A DNA stretch of 43,261 nt, taken from NCBI RefSeq assembly GCF_014634805.1, contig NZ_BMBS01000015.1, forward strand, positions 1 through 43,261. The letters are read 5' to 3'. Below the pieces are notes generated by a model, which ran no database searches, had not been told where the DNA came from, and saw only the letters and a program-made list of their open reading frames with translations. The position numbers and the translations under genes are program-made. Source of the DNA: Leuconostoc falkenbergense. GTDB taxonomy: Bacteria > Bacillota > Bacilli > Lactobacillales > Lactobacillaceae. Numbering within the stretch: position 1 is the first letter of the stretch; every line of letters starts with the position of its first letter. Positions 8,963 through 16,863 of the stretch are shown piece by piece.

Positions 8963-9083
8963 GATGTAACCCCTTAATCAAAATTTTGTGCAACAAATCA
9001 CTTTTCATTATAGCACTACGACGTATTAATTATGAAAATAATGATATTCGGTGATCACAAAAAAATCTGGGTCAAATTTCGCT

Positions 9084-9733
9084 TTATTTGGATTGCGCAG
9101 TAGTGAAGCTGTCCCATTTTTCTGGCAATAATGTCATTTGCCAGAAACGTAATTCTTCTGCACTACTATACATAAATTGTTGCAACAACAAATCCATATC
9201 AAGTTCATCTTGATGTTTAGTCACTAAGTCATCTAATAATTGAATCATCTCGTGAACGTAACCTTGAAATGTCTCATCAGCGTACGAATTAACAAAATCA
9301 ATATAAATTTGTTGCTTGCCTTTTAAGTAATCCTTTCTTGCTAACATTTCTTGGAAAATTTCTAGATATAACCAGGGGCATGGTGCATGTGGCAAGTATA
9401 GTGATAAGTTGTTGGTAAAATTTCAGCCTGTTGAATCTCGTCATCAGTCATATTAAGACCTTGATATATCCCATTTTGCTGGTCAACATCATAAGCTGTA
9501 ATTGCCTGAATGCCTGATTTTAAAGCATCAATAACTTGTGAATCCTGACTTGTCGCCAAAATTTTATCATAAATTGCTAAATAATTTTTGACATAGTAAT
9601 TATCCTGTATCAAATATGCCTTAAAGGCAGACAAAGGTAACGTCCCATCTTCAATGCCCTTAATAAAGGGGTGATTCTTGCTTGACAGCCAAAGTGAAGC
9701 TGACTTTTCGTGTGCTAATTCGCTAAATTTCAT
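9084..9733 (-). pseudogene. tenA: TenA thiaminase II, internal deletion and frameshift
   Basis: TenA salvages thiamine breakdown products by hydrolysing aminomethyl-pyrimidine compounds. The first part (MKFSELAHEKSASLW, with QDNYY carrying the substrate-binding Asp) is intact to YHYTCHM near 9385. The frame then changes to PCPWLYLEIF, which carries the family's catalytic Cys region. Compared with the remembered B. subtilis TenA, about 11-16 residues (SGNFAEILAAL-like) are missing between the halves, so this is a deletion not divisible by three rather than a single-base slip. GGAG before the ATG at 9733 fixes the start. Transcription is controlled by the TPP riboswitch and terminator just upstream, which are intact. 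Confidence 0.88.
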
Positions 9734-9764
9734 GATATTCTCCATTCTTTTTTATAAAATATCT

Positions 9765-9796
9765 AAAAACCCCAGCTCACTGAAATTGAGCTGGGG
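9765..9796 (-). terminator. Riboswitch expression-platform terminator of tenA
   Basis: Minus-strand hairpin with arms CCCCAGCTCA and TGAGCTGGGG followed by TTTTT. It stands between the TPP aptamer and the tenA start, as expected for ligand-induced premature termination. Confidence 0.92.
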
Positions 9797-9849
9797 TCGC
9801 CAAAAAGCATCGTAAAATACAACATCATGATATTGATGTGGCTAATATA

Positions 9850-9923
9850 ATATCTTCCTGCGTCAGTCTTAACTGCTTCAGGTTCAATGGGTATGATCTC
9901 AGCTCAAGGCACCCCAGATATCT
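9850..9923 (-). ncRNA. TPP (THI-box) riboswitch aptamer
   Basis: On the minus strand the THI-box core elements occur in order: GGGGTGCC, CTGAGATCATACCC, GAACCTGA and GCAGGAAG. The ends ATATCT and AGATAT can pair as P1. The aptamer precedes a strong terminator (9765-9796) and tenA, so thiamine pyrophosphate should switch off transcription. The controlled gene is broken in this sequence. The remainder of the 309-bp gap, 9940-10054, holds no gene or clear element. Confidence 0.95.
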
Positions 9924-9933
9924 TACATAAAAA

Positions 9934-9939
9934 ATTATA
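9934..9939 (-). promoter_or_regulatory. Extended -10 promoter for the TPP riboswitch-tenA unit
   Basis: Minus strand TGTTATAAT gives a perfect TATAAT with an upstream TGn extension, about 11 bp before the aptamer's P1 helix. The -35 position (ACTGTT region) is weak, as is common with extended -10 promoters. Confidence 0.7.
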
Positions 9940-10054
9940 ACACACGTATTCATTAAAACAGTAATAAATTTTAATGATATGCAATTGATTCATCAGCTAA
10001 AGGCGAAAATGTGTCATACAAGCCAAGTTATTGGATTCTTTTCACAAAACCCTT

Positions 10055-11482
10055 TTAAAAATTATCCTTACTTTGCTCATACACCGCGATTGCTCTTAAT
10101 CGCGCAGCTTTATGATCCACAATTGGCTGAGGGTAATCATCATTTAATTTCACACCATAAGCTTTTTGTTCCGCATCAGTTAACTGATTAGGCTGATGTA
10201 TTTTTTTGCTTTTGATAGATTTCAATTCCGGAACATATTGCGTGATAAACGTGCCATTAGGATCAAATTTTTCTGACTGTATTGTCGGATTAAATACTCT
10301 AAAATATGGCACACTATCTGTACCTGTCGACGCAGCCCACTGCCAACCACCAATATTACTTGCTGGATCATAATCAACTAATTTTTCTCGAAAATACTTC
10401 TCACCCCACCGCCAATCAATTAATAGATCTTTGGTTAAAAAAGAAGCAACAACCATTCTCAAACGGTTGTGCATCCAACCCGTTTCATTTAGCTGACGCA
10501 TGGCAGCATCGACAATTGGAAAACCAGTGCGCCCTGTCCGCCATGCTTTAAAATGATCCTCATTATTTTGCCAAACAACGTTTTGAAATGATGTTTTGAT
10601 TGCCTTTTCTTGCTGATCTGGATACATAGCATAAATCATATTGTAGTAATCACGCCAACACAGCTCTTTGATGAAGGTCGTACGACCGTCACTTTCCGGT
10701 TCCTGCCTGACAGCACCATAAATTGTCCGAATTGAAATTTCACCGGTCCTTAAATATCGTGATAAATGGCTGGTGGCATCAAGGCTGGGTATATCACGAT
10801 TTTTATCATAGTCAGCGAGTTTATGTGACACAAAGTCGATCAAAACTTGTTTGGCAACCGACTCTCCAATTTGATTTTCGTAAGCATAACTGTCACATGG
10901 ACGGATTAGCTTTTTAAGCTCAGCTGTTGCGTCATTGTTTGGCAGCACCAGTTGCTTTTTGACAATTTCCGAATGCCTTAGATCATAATTTGGTGATTTT
11001 TTAGGTCGTTGTATCCATTGCTTAAAGTATGGTGTGAACACCTTATATCCAGTACCATCTTGTTTTTTAATATCGAACGCACTGTGCAATGTAAAATCTA
11101 AAAAAGGATGCGGCGTTACCTGCAACTCATCACGACAATATTTTGCAATTGCTTGATCTCGTTTTCTACCATAACCCCGTTCATCAAAATCAAAATACAA
11201 ATCTTGCCACTCCGGCAGCTCTTTTTTTAATGCTGTAAACACAGTGGTGACATTTCCTGAGAAAATATGCAAGCTGATTTTTTTTTCTTTTAAAACTGAT
11301 TTAAAATGAGACACACTGGCAAAAAAAGCACTTTGATTGACACTGCCATTCGCTACGATTTGGTTCGGGTCAATAATAAACACTAAAGCAAGATGATCAC
11401 TATTGGCAACAGCAGCTGACAAAGCTGTATTATCTGCTAATCTTAAATCTCTTCTAAACCACATCACACTTGTCTTAGTCAC
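10055..11482 (-). CDS. phrB: Deoxyribodipyrimidine photolyase
   Basis: Class I cyclobutane pyrimidine dimer photolyase, 475 residues, normal length. The N-terminal antenna-binding Rossmann domain starts VMWFRRDLRLADNTAL. The C-terminal FAD domain has ELCWRDYYNMI, TGFPIVDAAMRQL, GWMHNRLRMVVASFL, and the characteristic DPASNIGGWQWAASTGTD. The GTG at 11482 follows GAGGGG at 7 nt; the in-frame GTG at 11497 lies before that site and is not preferred. It follows a DUF2316 gene by 22 bp, apparently one transcript from the promoter at 11900-11928. Confidence 0.93.
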   Translation of the reverse strand: MTKTSVMWFRRDLRLADNTALSAAVANSDHLALVFIIDPNQIVANGSVNQSAFFASVSHFKSVLKEKKISLHIFSGNVTTVFTALKKELPEWQDLYFDFDERGYGRKRDQAIAKYCRDELQVTPHPFLDFTLHSAFDIKKQDGTGYKVFTPYFKQWIQRPKKSPNYDLRHSEIVKKQLVLPNNDATAELKKLIRPCDSYAYENQIGESVAKQVLIDFVSHKLADYDKNRDIPSLDATSHLSRYLRTGEISIRTIYGAVRQEPESDGRTTFIKELCWRDYYNMIYAMYPDQQEKAIKTSFQNVVWQNNEDHFKAWRTGRTGFPIVDAAMRQLNETGWMHNRLRMVVASFLTKDLLIDWRWGEKYFREKLVDYDPASNIGGWQWAASTGTDSVPYFRVFNPTIQSEKFDPNGTFITQYVPELKSIKSKKIHQPNQLTDAEQKAYGVKLNDDYPQPIVDHKAARLRAIAVYEQSKDNF

Positions 11483-11504
11483 AAAAATACCCCTCACATT
11501 TAAA

Positions 11505-11807
11505 TTATTTTGACAGTTGTCGCTTGTAAATTTTTCTGGTACTCAAAAACCAATAATTACGAAAATCACCCACTAATTTTGAATATGGATAACCCGTTAG
11601 TCCTTGTTGAAATAATTGTTCCGACAAATACTCTTTCAAAATCCAAGGATCTTCAGGTGCAACGTGATCCAATTCTAATATCTGATTGATTTTTGAAACA
11701 GAAGTGTTTAACGCGGCTGCCACATCCTCAATTGCTAAATGGCTCATTTTGAGATTTTCCTTGAGTTCCTTACTTGTATTGAAACGCTCAGTAGAATTTA
11801 GAGACAT
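11505..11807 (-). CDS. DUF2316 family protein with helix-turn-helix
   Basis: A 100-residue protein matching my recollection of DUF2316: an N-terminal helix-turn-helix-like stretch (MSHLAIEDVAAALNTSVSKI) and the end motif GDFRNYWFLSTRKIY. The start ATG at 11807 follows a strong GGGGGGAG; an upstream in-frame start would include that site. It precedes phrB in an apparent two-gene operon, a pairing that hints at a regulatory or stress role, but no function is established. Confidence 0.75.
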   Translation of the reverse strand: MSLNSTERFNTSKELKENLKMSHLAIEDVAAALNTSVSKINQILELDHVAPEDPWILKEYLSEQLFQQGLTGYPYSKLVGDFRNYWFLSTRKIYKRQLSK

Positions 11808-11899
11808 GTCACTCCCCCCTTTCATTGTTCAGTTCACGATGTTAATAAAGCAATTATTGATTGTTATACCAACACAATTATGATTTATGTAATACAACG

Positions 11900-11928
11900 A
11901 GTATAATGCTTTCACACTTTTACGTAAA
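11900..11928 (-). promoter_or_regulatory. Sigma-A-type promoter for DUF2316-phrB
   Basis: Minus strand TTTACG (11923-11928), 17-bp spacer, TATACT (11900-11905), about 90 bp upstream of the DUF2316 start. The -10 is good and the -35 moderate. Confidence 0.6.
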
Positions 11929-11956
11929 GAAATTTGATTTTAACTGCAAAGCACAC

Positions 11957-11982
11957 AACAAAACGCCAATATTTGGCGCCTT
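11957..11982 (-). terminator. Weak intrinsic terminator after DUF3021 gene
   Basis: Minus strand CGCCAA, loop ATA, TTGGCG (extended by a flanking GG), then TTTTG. It follows the stop at 11991 by about 10 bp. The T-run is short, so termination may be partial. Confidence 0.6.
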
Positions 11983-11990
11983 TCTAATGA

Positions 11991-12395
11991 TTAATCTGAA
12001 CGTTTATGAAATTTAGCAATGGATTCATTAACGCGTTCAACTTTCAAATGCAAATTGATTTTGATAATTATCCAAACCGCAATATAGATTGTCAAAAAAC
12101 TCAACCAAAAGGTGGGCTCATACAAAACTTCATGTAGCCCCAAAGTTAACGACGCAGCACCTAAAGTTATCATTAGCGTACCTATAAAATGTAGTATGAG
12201 AGCGACAAGATATGAAAATCGTTCAATGTCAAAAATCATTGATAAAATACCAATTAAGCCGCTCATCACTAGTACAATTAACGTGTTGATAGGATCAACA
12301 TGTGTTTGTTCAGAAAAAAAGATAATACAAATCATGTAAATGAACGACCCATAGCCAAACCCATGAATCACGTGACGCAAAATTTCTTTGATCAT
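11991..12395 (-). CDS. DUF3021 four-helix membrane protein, probable LytTR partner
   Basis: About 134 residues with four hydrophobic helices (roughly 13-31, 39-60, 67-87, 98-117) and a basic cytoplasmic tail (KVERVNESIAKFHKR), the DUF3021 pattern. The ATG at 12395 follows GAGGAG. It lies next to the LytTR regulator gene, overlapping the reading region only if an earlier start is used. In streptococcal LytTR regulatory systems (HdrRM, BrsRM) a membrane protein inhibits the LytTR activator; by analogy this protein may restrain the LytTR protein. That is inference from pairing, not sequence identity. Confidence 0.75.
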   Translation of the reverse strand: MIKEILRHVIHGFGYGSFIYMICIIFFSEQTHVDPINTLIVLVMSGLIGILSMIFDIERFSYLVALILHFIGTLMITLGAASLTLGLHEVLYEPTFWLSFLTIYIAVWIIIKINLHLKVERVNESIAKFHKRSD

Positions 12396-12405
12396 TTCTA
12401 TCTCC

Positions 12406-12861
12406 TCAAACCGACAAACGAGCAATCAAGTCTTTTACATATCGCCGACTGACCACAGATTGATTATCCTGAGTTAAGTGCGCGGTCATATTGCCTGCAA
12501 AACTCTCCGATAGGCTTTGTAAATGATTAATATTGATGACAGCGTGTTTGGATATTTGAACGAAGTGTTGATTTTTAAGGCGTTGACAAAAATGAACCAA
12601 CCTTTCTTTCGTACATACTAGTCGCTCTGTTGTATAAATTAATAATTCATCATCAACAACGTCAAGCAAAATAATTGTCTCAACCTTCAAAACGATTATC
12701 TCATCTTCCGCCTTAACCGTCACAAGATTGGCAGTCTCTGACTGATATTGACGAATGTAAGCCATCAAACGTTGCGTTTCTAAGCTATTTTCTTTTGCTC
12801 GGACGATTACCATTGGCTGCTCATCAGGAACTTCTGTGCTGATTTGAAAGACAATTTTCAT
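12406..12861 (-). CDS. LytTR-domain DNA-binding regulator without receiver
   Basis: A 151-residue protein ending in a LytTR DNA-binding domain (about residues 45-148: VKAEDEIIVLKVETIILLDV, TTERLVCTKERL, FVQISKHAVININHL, SVVSRRYVKDL). No phosphorylatable receiver domain is present, so it is not a classical response regulator. The remaining N-terminal part is short and unassigned. AAGGCAAAT precedes the ATG. It sits directly between an ABC transporter and a DUF3021 membrane protein. A direct repeat with the LytTR 21-bp period lies before the ATPase gene (14667-14696), pointing to self-regulation of the whole operon. Confidence 0.88.
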   Translation of the reverse strand: MKIVFQISTEVPDEQPMVIVRAKENSLETQRLMAYIRQYQSETANLVTVKAEDEIIVLKVETIILLDVVDDELLIYTTERLVCTKERLVHFCQRLKNQHFVQISKHAVININHLQSLSESFAGNMTAHLTQDNQSVVSRRYVKDLIARLSV

Positions 12862-12882
12862 ATTTGCCTTAACCTCGTTTGT

Positions 12883-13749
12883 TTAATTAAGTAAGTTTTG
12901 TCTTTGTTTTTGTGTAATAAAGCTTGGTATCAAAACAATTAAAAATGTAATCAGAATCAGTGCACCGACAATGCTATAAGTCTGTACTAAACTCAACAGT
13001 GATGACCATTTGATTTGAATGCCCATTAAACGATTAAAATATCGGATAGCATTAGTCTGTTGAAACGTATCTTTGATCGTATCGTTCATCAACACTTGGC
13101 GATACAGCGAGGCAATATAAGAACCCGGTGTCATTTTCATAATTGTTTGTGCAAAAGTTGGTAGTGATCCAATTGGAATGTAAGTACCAACTAAAAATCC
13201 TGACGCAGTACCAATAATGGTTGCCAGTTTTCCAAAACTATCGACTGTTTGAAAACGACTGGCTAATATAGCATTAACTAACGTTGCCAATATAGCGCTC
13301 AACACCATTATACCTAATGTCGGCACAACTTGTGATATTTGAAACGATATTTTATCAGTTACCACAAAATATAACCCCATGACAACTAACATGACTAATT
13401 GCATGATAAAACCAATAAAAGTAGCGCTTATCAAATAGCCAAAATGAATTGACAATGGGCCAGCATCGGTTAAAGACAAGTCTTCCAGCACATGTTGTTC
13501 TTTATCTTTTACCATTTGTGATAGTGCCGTTAAAGTCGTTGTAATACCTGTAATGGCAAGTGTTCCGCTTATTAACCAAGTATCTAACAATTGATTTTTA
13601 TGACTAATGCCCGCCCAATTAGATGAAATCCCTTTTTTTAGAAAGACTAGATAGAGAACAAAGGAAATGAGTGCACCAAGAAGTGAAAAAATTACCCCGC
13701 TACGATTTCTAAAATACAACATCATGTTACGTTTTACCATAGCCAACAT
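12883..13749 (-). CDS. ABC-2 type transporter permease
   Basis: A 288-residue integral membrane protein with six hydrophobic segments and the ABC-2 layout: a short N-terminal cytoplasmic stretch (MLAMVKRNMMLYFRNRSG), a large loop after TM1, and a hydrophobic C-terminal helix. It resembles drug/bacteriocin export permeases of the DrrB/YhgE kind. The ATG at 13749 lies 1 bp after the ATPase stop with GGAG upstream. Its ATPase partner is broken in this sequence, so the exporter should not work as read. Substrate unknown. Confidence 0.8.
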   Translation of the reverse strand: MLAMVKRNMMLYFRNRSGVIFSLLGALISFVLYLVFLKKGISSNWAGISHKNQLLDTWLISGTLAITGITTTLTALSQMVKDKEQHVLEDLSLTDAGPLSIHFGYLISATFIGFIMQLVMLVVMGLYFVVTDKISFQISQVVPTLGIMVLSAILATLVNAILASRFQTVDSFGKLATIIGTASGFLVGTYIPIGSLPTFAQTIMKMTPGSYIASLYRQVLMNDTIKDTFQQTNAIRYFNRLMGIQIKWSSLLSLVQTYSIVGALILITFLIVLIPSFITQKQRQNLLN

Positions 13750-13750
13750 A

Positions 13751-14606
13751 TTAACGCATCTCCTTTCCAGTTAATGTCACAAACGCATCATCCATCGTAC
13801 CTAAACGATATTCAAAATTGACTGATGTTGTGTGATTAGCGAAATTGCCTCTGTGATACTGGCAGTTTTGATAAGTAACTCATGTTCGTTCATCACTTGG
13901 CTAACCATATCTGGTGATAATGTTTCATTCAACTGTTTTGCATTTGGACAAAATAATGTTAATTGATTGCTGGCATAGCGCTGCTTGATCTCATCAGCAG
14001 AACCGCTGGCAATAATTTGTCCATGATCAACAATATAGACCTGTTGAGCATGATCTGCCTCGTCCAAATAATGCGTTGTCAGTACAATTGTCAACTGACG
14101 ATTCTGCTGCAAGTCATACAGTAATTGCAAAATGCTAGTCTTGTCTGAATGTCAAGACCAGTTGTTGGTTCATCTAAAAACAAAATATCTGGACTATTTA
14201 ACAGTGCTCGAGCAATATCAACACGTCTTTTTTGACCGCCTGACAGTGTCCCGTATAATTGACCGGAAAACTGAGTCAATCCCAAATCGTGAATCAAAAT
14301 GTCAACTTGCTTCAAACCGACATTTCGATACTGTTTGGCCCGAATCATCAAATTCTCTTTTACAGTCAGCTGATCATCAAGCACACTATTTTGAAAAACA
14401 ACACCTATCGTCGTATTTGGTGCATATATTATGTCACCCGAGCTAGGCTTGCGAATACCGGTCAACATCCTCATTGTAGTTGATTTTCCCGCACCATTTG
14501 GCCCTAGGACAGCTGTTAAACTCCCTTTTTCAATATTCATGTTAATGCCATCAACAGCGATATGATTACCATATTTTTGTGTTAAGTTAATTGTTTTCAA
14601 TATCAT
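13751..14606 (-). pseudogene. ABC exporter ATPase with two one-base deletions
   Basis: Nucleotide-binding subunit of an ABC-2 exporter. Walker A GPNGAGKST, signature LSGGQKRR, Walker B DILFLDEPTTGLD and switch His (VLTTHYLDEAD) are all present but in different frames. After DIQTRLA (about 14136) one base is missing next to TTTT; restoring it joins ILQLLYDLQQNRQLTIV. A second missing base near 13822 (T4 in place of T5) separates the end, which would otherwise continue FEYRLGTMDDAFVTLTGKEM to a TAA at 13751. Both lesions adjoin T-runs, so sequencing error is possible. First gene of the operon with permease, LytTR and DUF3021. Confidence 0.88.
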
Positions 14607-14627
14607 GACTTAACCTCCTCAACAATG

Positions 14628-14633
14628 AGTATA
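14628..14633 (-). promoter_or_regulatory. -10 element of the ABC/LytTR operon
   Basis: Minus strand TATACT with no recognisable -35 at 17 bp (ATCAAT there), about 22 bp before the ATPase ATG. A weak -35 with a direct repeat just upstream is typical of an activator-dependent promoter. Confidence 0.55.
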
Positions 14634-14666
14634 ACAAAGTACGATTCAACATTGATTCAAATTCTG

Positions 14667-14696
14667 CCAACCGGTTGAATTCGTTTGGTAAGCGGT
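14667..14696 (-). promoter_or_regulatory. Candidate LytTR binding site (direct repeats, 21-bp period)
   Basis: Minus strand ACCGCTTAC (14688-14696), 12-bp spacer, ACCGGTTGG (14667-14675). LytTR regulators typically bind 9-bp direct repeats spaced by about 12 bp, i.e. a 21-bp period, just upstream of a poor -35. Both halves share ACCGnTT. Position and spacing fit control by the LytTR protein of the same operon; binding is inferred. Confidence 0.55.
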
Positions 14697-14731
14697 AAAA
14701 ATTAATAAAAATAATTTAGCTATTTAAACAT

Positions 14732-14782
14732 AAAAAAACCAATAACTTTCTAAACATTAGTTTGCTGAAGTTATCGGTTTTA
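14732..14782 (-). terminator. Intrinsic terminator of the DUF4352-like gene
   Basis: Minus strand AAAACCGATAACTT pairs with AAGTTATTGGTTTT across a roughly 16-nt loop, ending in seven T. It lies about 20 bp after the stop at 14803. Confidence 0.8.
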
Positions 14783-14802
14783 ATTTATCTATTAGTATTT
14801 GT

Positions 14803-15513
14803 CTATTTAAATGTTATTGTGCCACCGGGTGCAAAATCATCTGAATCTGTTCCAGGCGTGACGCCAGTATGATCAACAACAACTCGCAAGTTTTGCAAAT
14901 TAAAATTTTTATTACTGGTCAAAATTTCGATAGAAGACTTAATGCTGGTATGTGGCTCTATTTTACCAAGATAATTGTCAAATTCGTAAGCACCAAATGT
15001 GCCAGAACTAGAATAGGTCATATTATTGCCATCAATTACTTTTAAATAATCTCCGCCATTTGTAGAACTAGTATCAATTTCTCTATTTGTCATATTGTTT
15101 ATTGTATAAAAAAGCGAGACGCGATAATATTCTTTGGGAAGTTCATTTTTATTAATATTCTCTTCCGCGTCCGTGTAGTCATTAGTATCTCTTTTATCCG
15201 TTTTTTTAATAACCACTTTGGTAATACTTAGGTCAACGCCATTAACAGAACCCTTATATTGTAGTGGTTTGTTAAGTACCATGCTTTTATCTTTTGCTTG
15301 ACTAGATTTTGTCGCGCTGCTTTTTTCAGAAGTGTTATCTTTAGTTTTTGTATCACTAGGAATGAGTGCAAAAATAATAACTAAAATCAATGATCCAAAA
15401 GAAAACAGTAACCACTTTTTTAAATGTTGTTTACGTTGCACAATTGCCAAAACTAAAAACACGACAAAAGTTAGCAAAAACAGTAATACTGCAGCTCCTA
15501 AAATAGTTTCCAT
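14803..15513 (-). CDS. Membrane-anchored protein with extracellular DUF4352-like domain
   Basis: A 236-residue protein with two N-terminal hydrophobic helices (about 5-25 and 34-51), a Ser/Thr/Lys-rich linker (DTKTKDNTSEKSSATKSSQ) and a C-terminal beta-rich domain starting near residue 83 (YKGSVNGVDLSITKVVIKK). Features such as YYRVSLFYTINNMTNREID and a final GTITFK resemble DUF4352/telomeric-repeat-like immunoprotective folds, an assignment from pattern only. It stands alone with its own terminator. No function is known; a surface-exposed role is likely. Confidence 0.6.
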   Translation of the reverse strand: METILGAAVLLFLLTFVVFLVLAIVQRKQHLKKWLLFSFGSLILVIIFALIPSDTKTKDNTSEKSSATKSSQAKDKSMVLNKPLQYKGSVNGVDLSITKVVIKKTDKRDTNDYTDAEENINKNELPKEYYRVSLFYTINNMTNREIDTSSTNGGDYLKVIDGNNMTYSSSGTFGAYEFDNYLGKIEPHTSIKSSIEILTSNKNFNLQNLRVVVDHTGVTPGTDSDDFAPGGTITFK

Positions 15514-15674
15514 TCTATCCCCTCAACTTTCTCATTTTCAAACAAAGTAAAGTATACCACCAATATTAATATAAAAGAAATGTAATATTAGTTTCTTTAA
15601 CATTGACTTCTTTTTGAGGTTATTTGAAAACAATTTAAAAAATCGCATTTTCCACAGTTATTTAATCTCTACAA

Positions 15675-15706
15675 CAAAAAATAGTTGTCCCATCACAAGG
15701 ACAACC
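15675..15706 (-). terminator. Intrinsic terminator of the mannose-family PTS operon
   Basis: Minus strand GGTTGTCC, loop TTGTGAT, GGGACAAC, then TATTTTTT. It follows the small membrane protein stop at 15718. The rest of the gap 15514-15674 shows no gene. Confidence 0.85.
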
Positions 15707-15717
15707 ATTTTCATTTC

Positions 15718-16002
15718 TTACTTTTGATGGCCGTAATACTGTATGACCTTGGCCAAATTTTGTTTGCCGCGGTAGATAGCGTAACCAACTGTGAAGACTG
15801 CCACAACATTCAAAATACCAAGAACAACACCAGTGCCAAACAACCACCAGTTATGCTTGACAAAGAAGTACATCATCAAAATGCTTATCCCAACTAGCAT
15901 TGAGAAAAATGACTGCCAGCGTGATAGATTATTGAGCATTGTCTTTTGATAAGACACTTCTTTTTGATAGTTTTCATTATAATCTTGTGTGCTCATCTTC
16001 AT
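15718..16002 (-). CDS. Small two-helix membrane protein in PTS operon
   Basis: About 94 residues with two hydrophobic helices (about 31-47 and 53-74), a charged N-terminus and a basic tail. It lies 17 bp after the IID gene and before the operon terminator, so it is cotranscribed with the PTS. The usual accessory in this place is DUF956 (ManO), which this does not resemble. The ATG at 16002 follows AAAGGCG; a second ATG two codons later is possible. Function unknown. Confidence 0.65.
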   Translation of the reverse strand: MKMSTQDYNENYQKEVSYQKTMLNNLSRWQSFFSMLVGISILMMYFFVKHNWWLFGTGVVLGILNVVAVFTVGYAIYRGKQNLAKVIQYYGHQK

Positions 16003-16019
16003 GAAACGCCTTTCTTTTA

Positions 16020-16862
16020 TTAATAGCTTAGTCCTGGGTTGAAGAATCCAAGGAGTACACCAATCAAAGCAACGACTACCAAAATCAACATCACCTTGAT
16101 GGGTGAGATATTCTTTTTAGCCATTAACCACCAGCACGCCACAATAAACAGCGCCGTCAACAAACCGGGATAAACAGAGTCCAACTTATCCTGAAGGACA
16201 AGGTAGGCCTTGCCAGATGAATTTGTTAATTTAAATGACGTTTTGACCGTAACCCAAGTTGCGGCAACACCACCAACGACCATGCCACCAACAGTAGCGA
16301 TTGCACGTCGAATAGCTTTTCCTTGCGCACCAACTAAAATACCAACAGCTTTATCACCTAGTTCATATCCTTTAAAGTAGGCAAAACGCATACCAAAGTA
16401 TCCTAGCAAGTTCCATACAATAATATAGAAGATGGCACCCAATGGCGATCCACCATCAGACATACCCAAAGCAATACCTAGAATAACTGGAATCAGTGTG
16501 CCGACCACCAAAGAATCACCAATACCAGCAATTGGTCCCATTAATCCGGCACGAAGTCCGTTAATTGTTGTATCATCCACATTACCATGGTTTGCACGTG
16601 CTTCTTCCAAACTTGCTGTCACACCAACAATCACTGTACCCAACTGTGGTTCTGTATTGAAGAACGCTGTATAGGTCTTCATCGCTTTTTCTTGATCTTC
16701 TTTGTTATCGTACAATTCTTCAACAATTGGTAACATTGAAGTCAAATAACCAAAGGTTTGCATATGCTCTTGTGAAAACACTGTGAGATGACCGTAAAAC
16801 CAGTGATGGAATGACTTATTTAATGTCTTACGAGAAATTGTCTTTTTTTCTGTGTTATCCAT
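16020..16862 (-). CDS. Mannose-family PTS component IID
   Basis: Membrane component IID of a mannose/fructose/sorbose-family phosphotransferase, 280 residues from ATG 16862. The N-terminal part has SFHHWFYGHLTVFSQEHMQT and GYLTSMLPIVEELY. GLRAGLMGPIAGIGDSLVVG is the family signature, and several helices occupy the C-terminal half. The ATG at 16862 follows the IIC stop by one base, with GAGG inside the IIC tail as ribosome site; earlier in-frame starts would extend into IIC. Together with IIC it forms the sugar channel. The sugar cannot be told from sequence. Confidence 0.92.
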   Translation of the reverse strand: MDNTEKKTISRKTLNKSFHHWFYGHLTVFSQEHMQTFGYLTSMLPIVEELYDNKEDQEKAMKTYTAFFNTEPQLGTVIVGVTASLEEARANHGNVDDTTINGLRAGLMGPIAGIGDSLVVGTLIPVILGIALGMSDGGSPLGAIFYIIVWNLLGYFGMRFAYFKGYELGDKAVGILVGAQGKAIRRAIATVGGMVVGGVAATWVTVKTSFKLTNSSGKAYLVLQDKLDSVYPGLLTALFIVACWWLMAKKNISPIKVMLILVVVALIGVLLGFFNPGLSY

Positions 16863-16863
16863 T

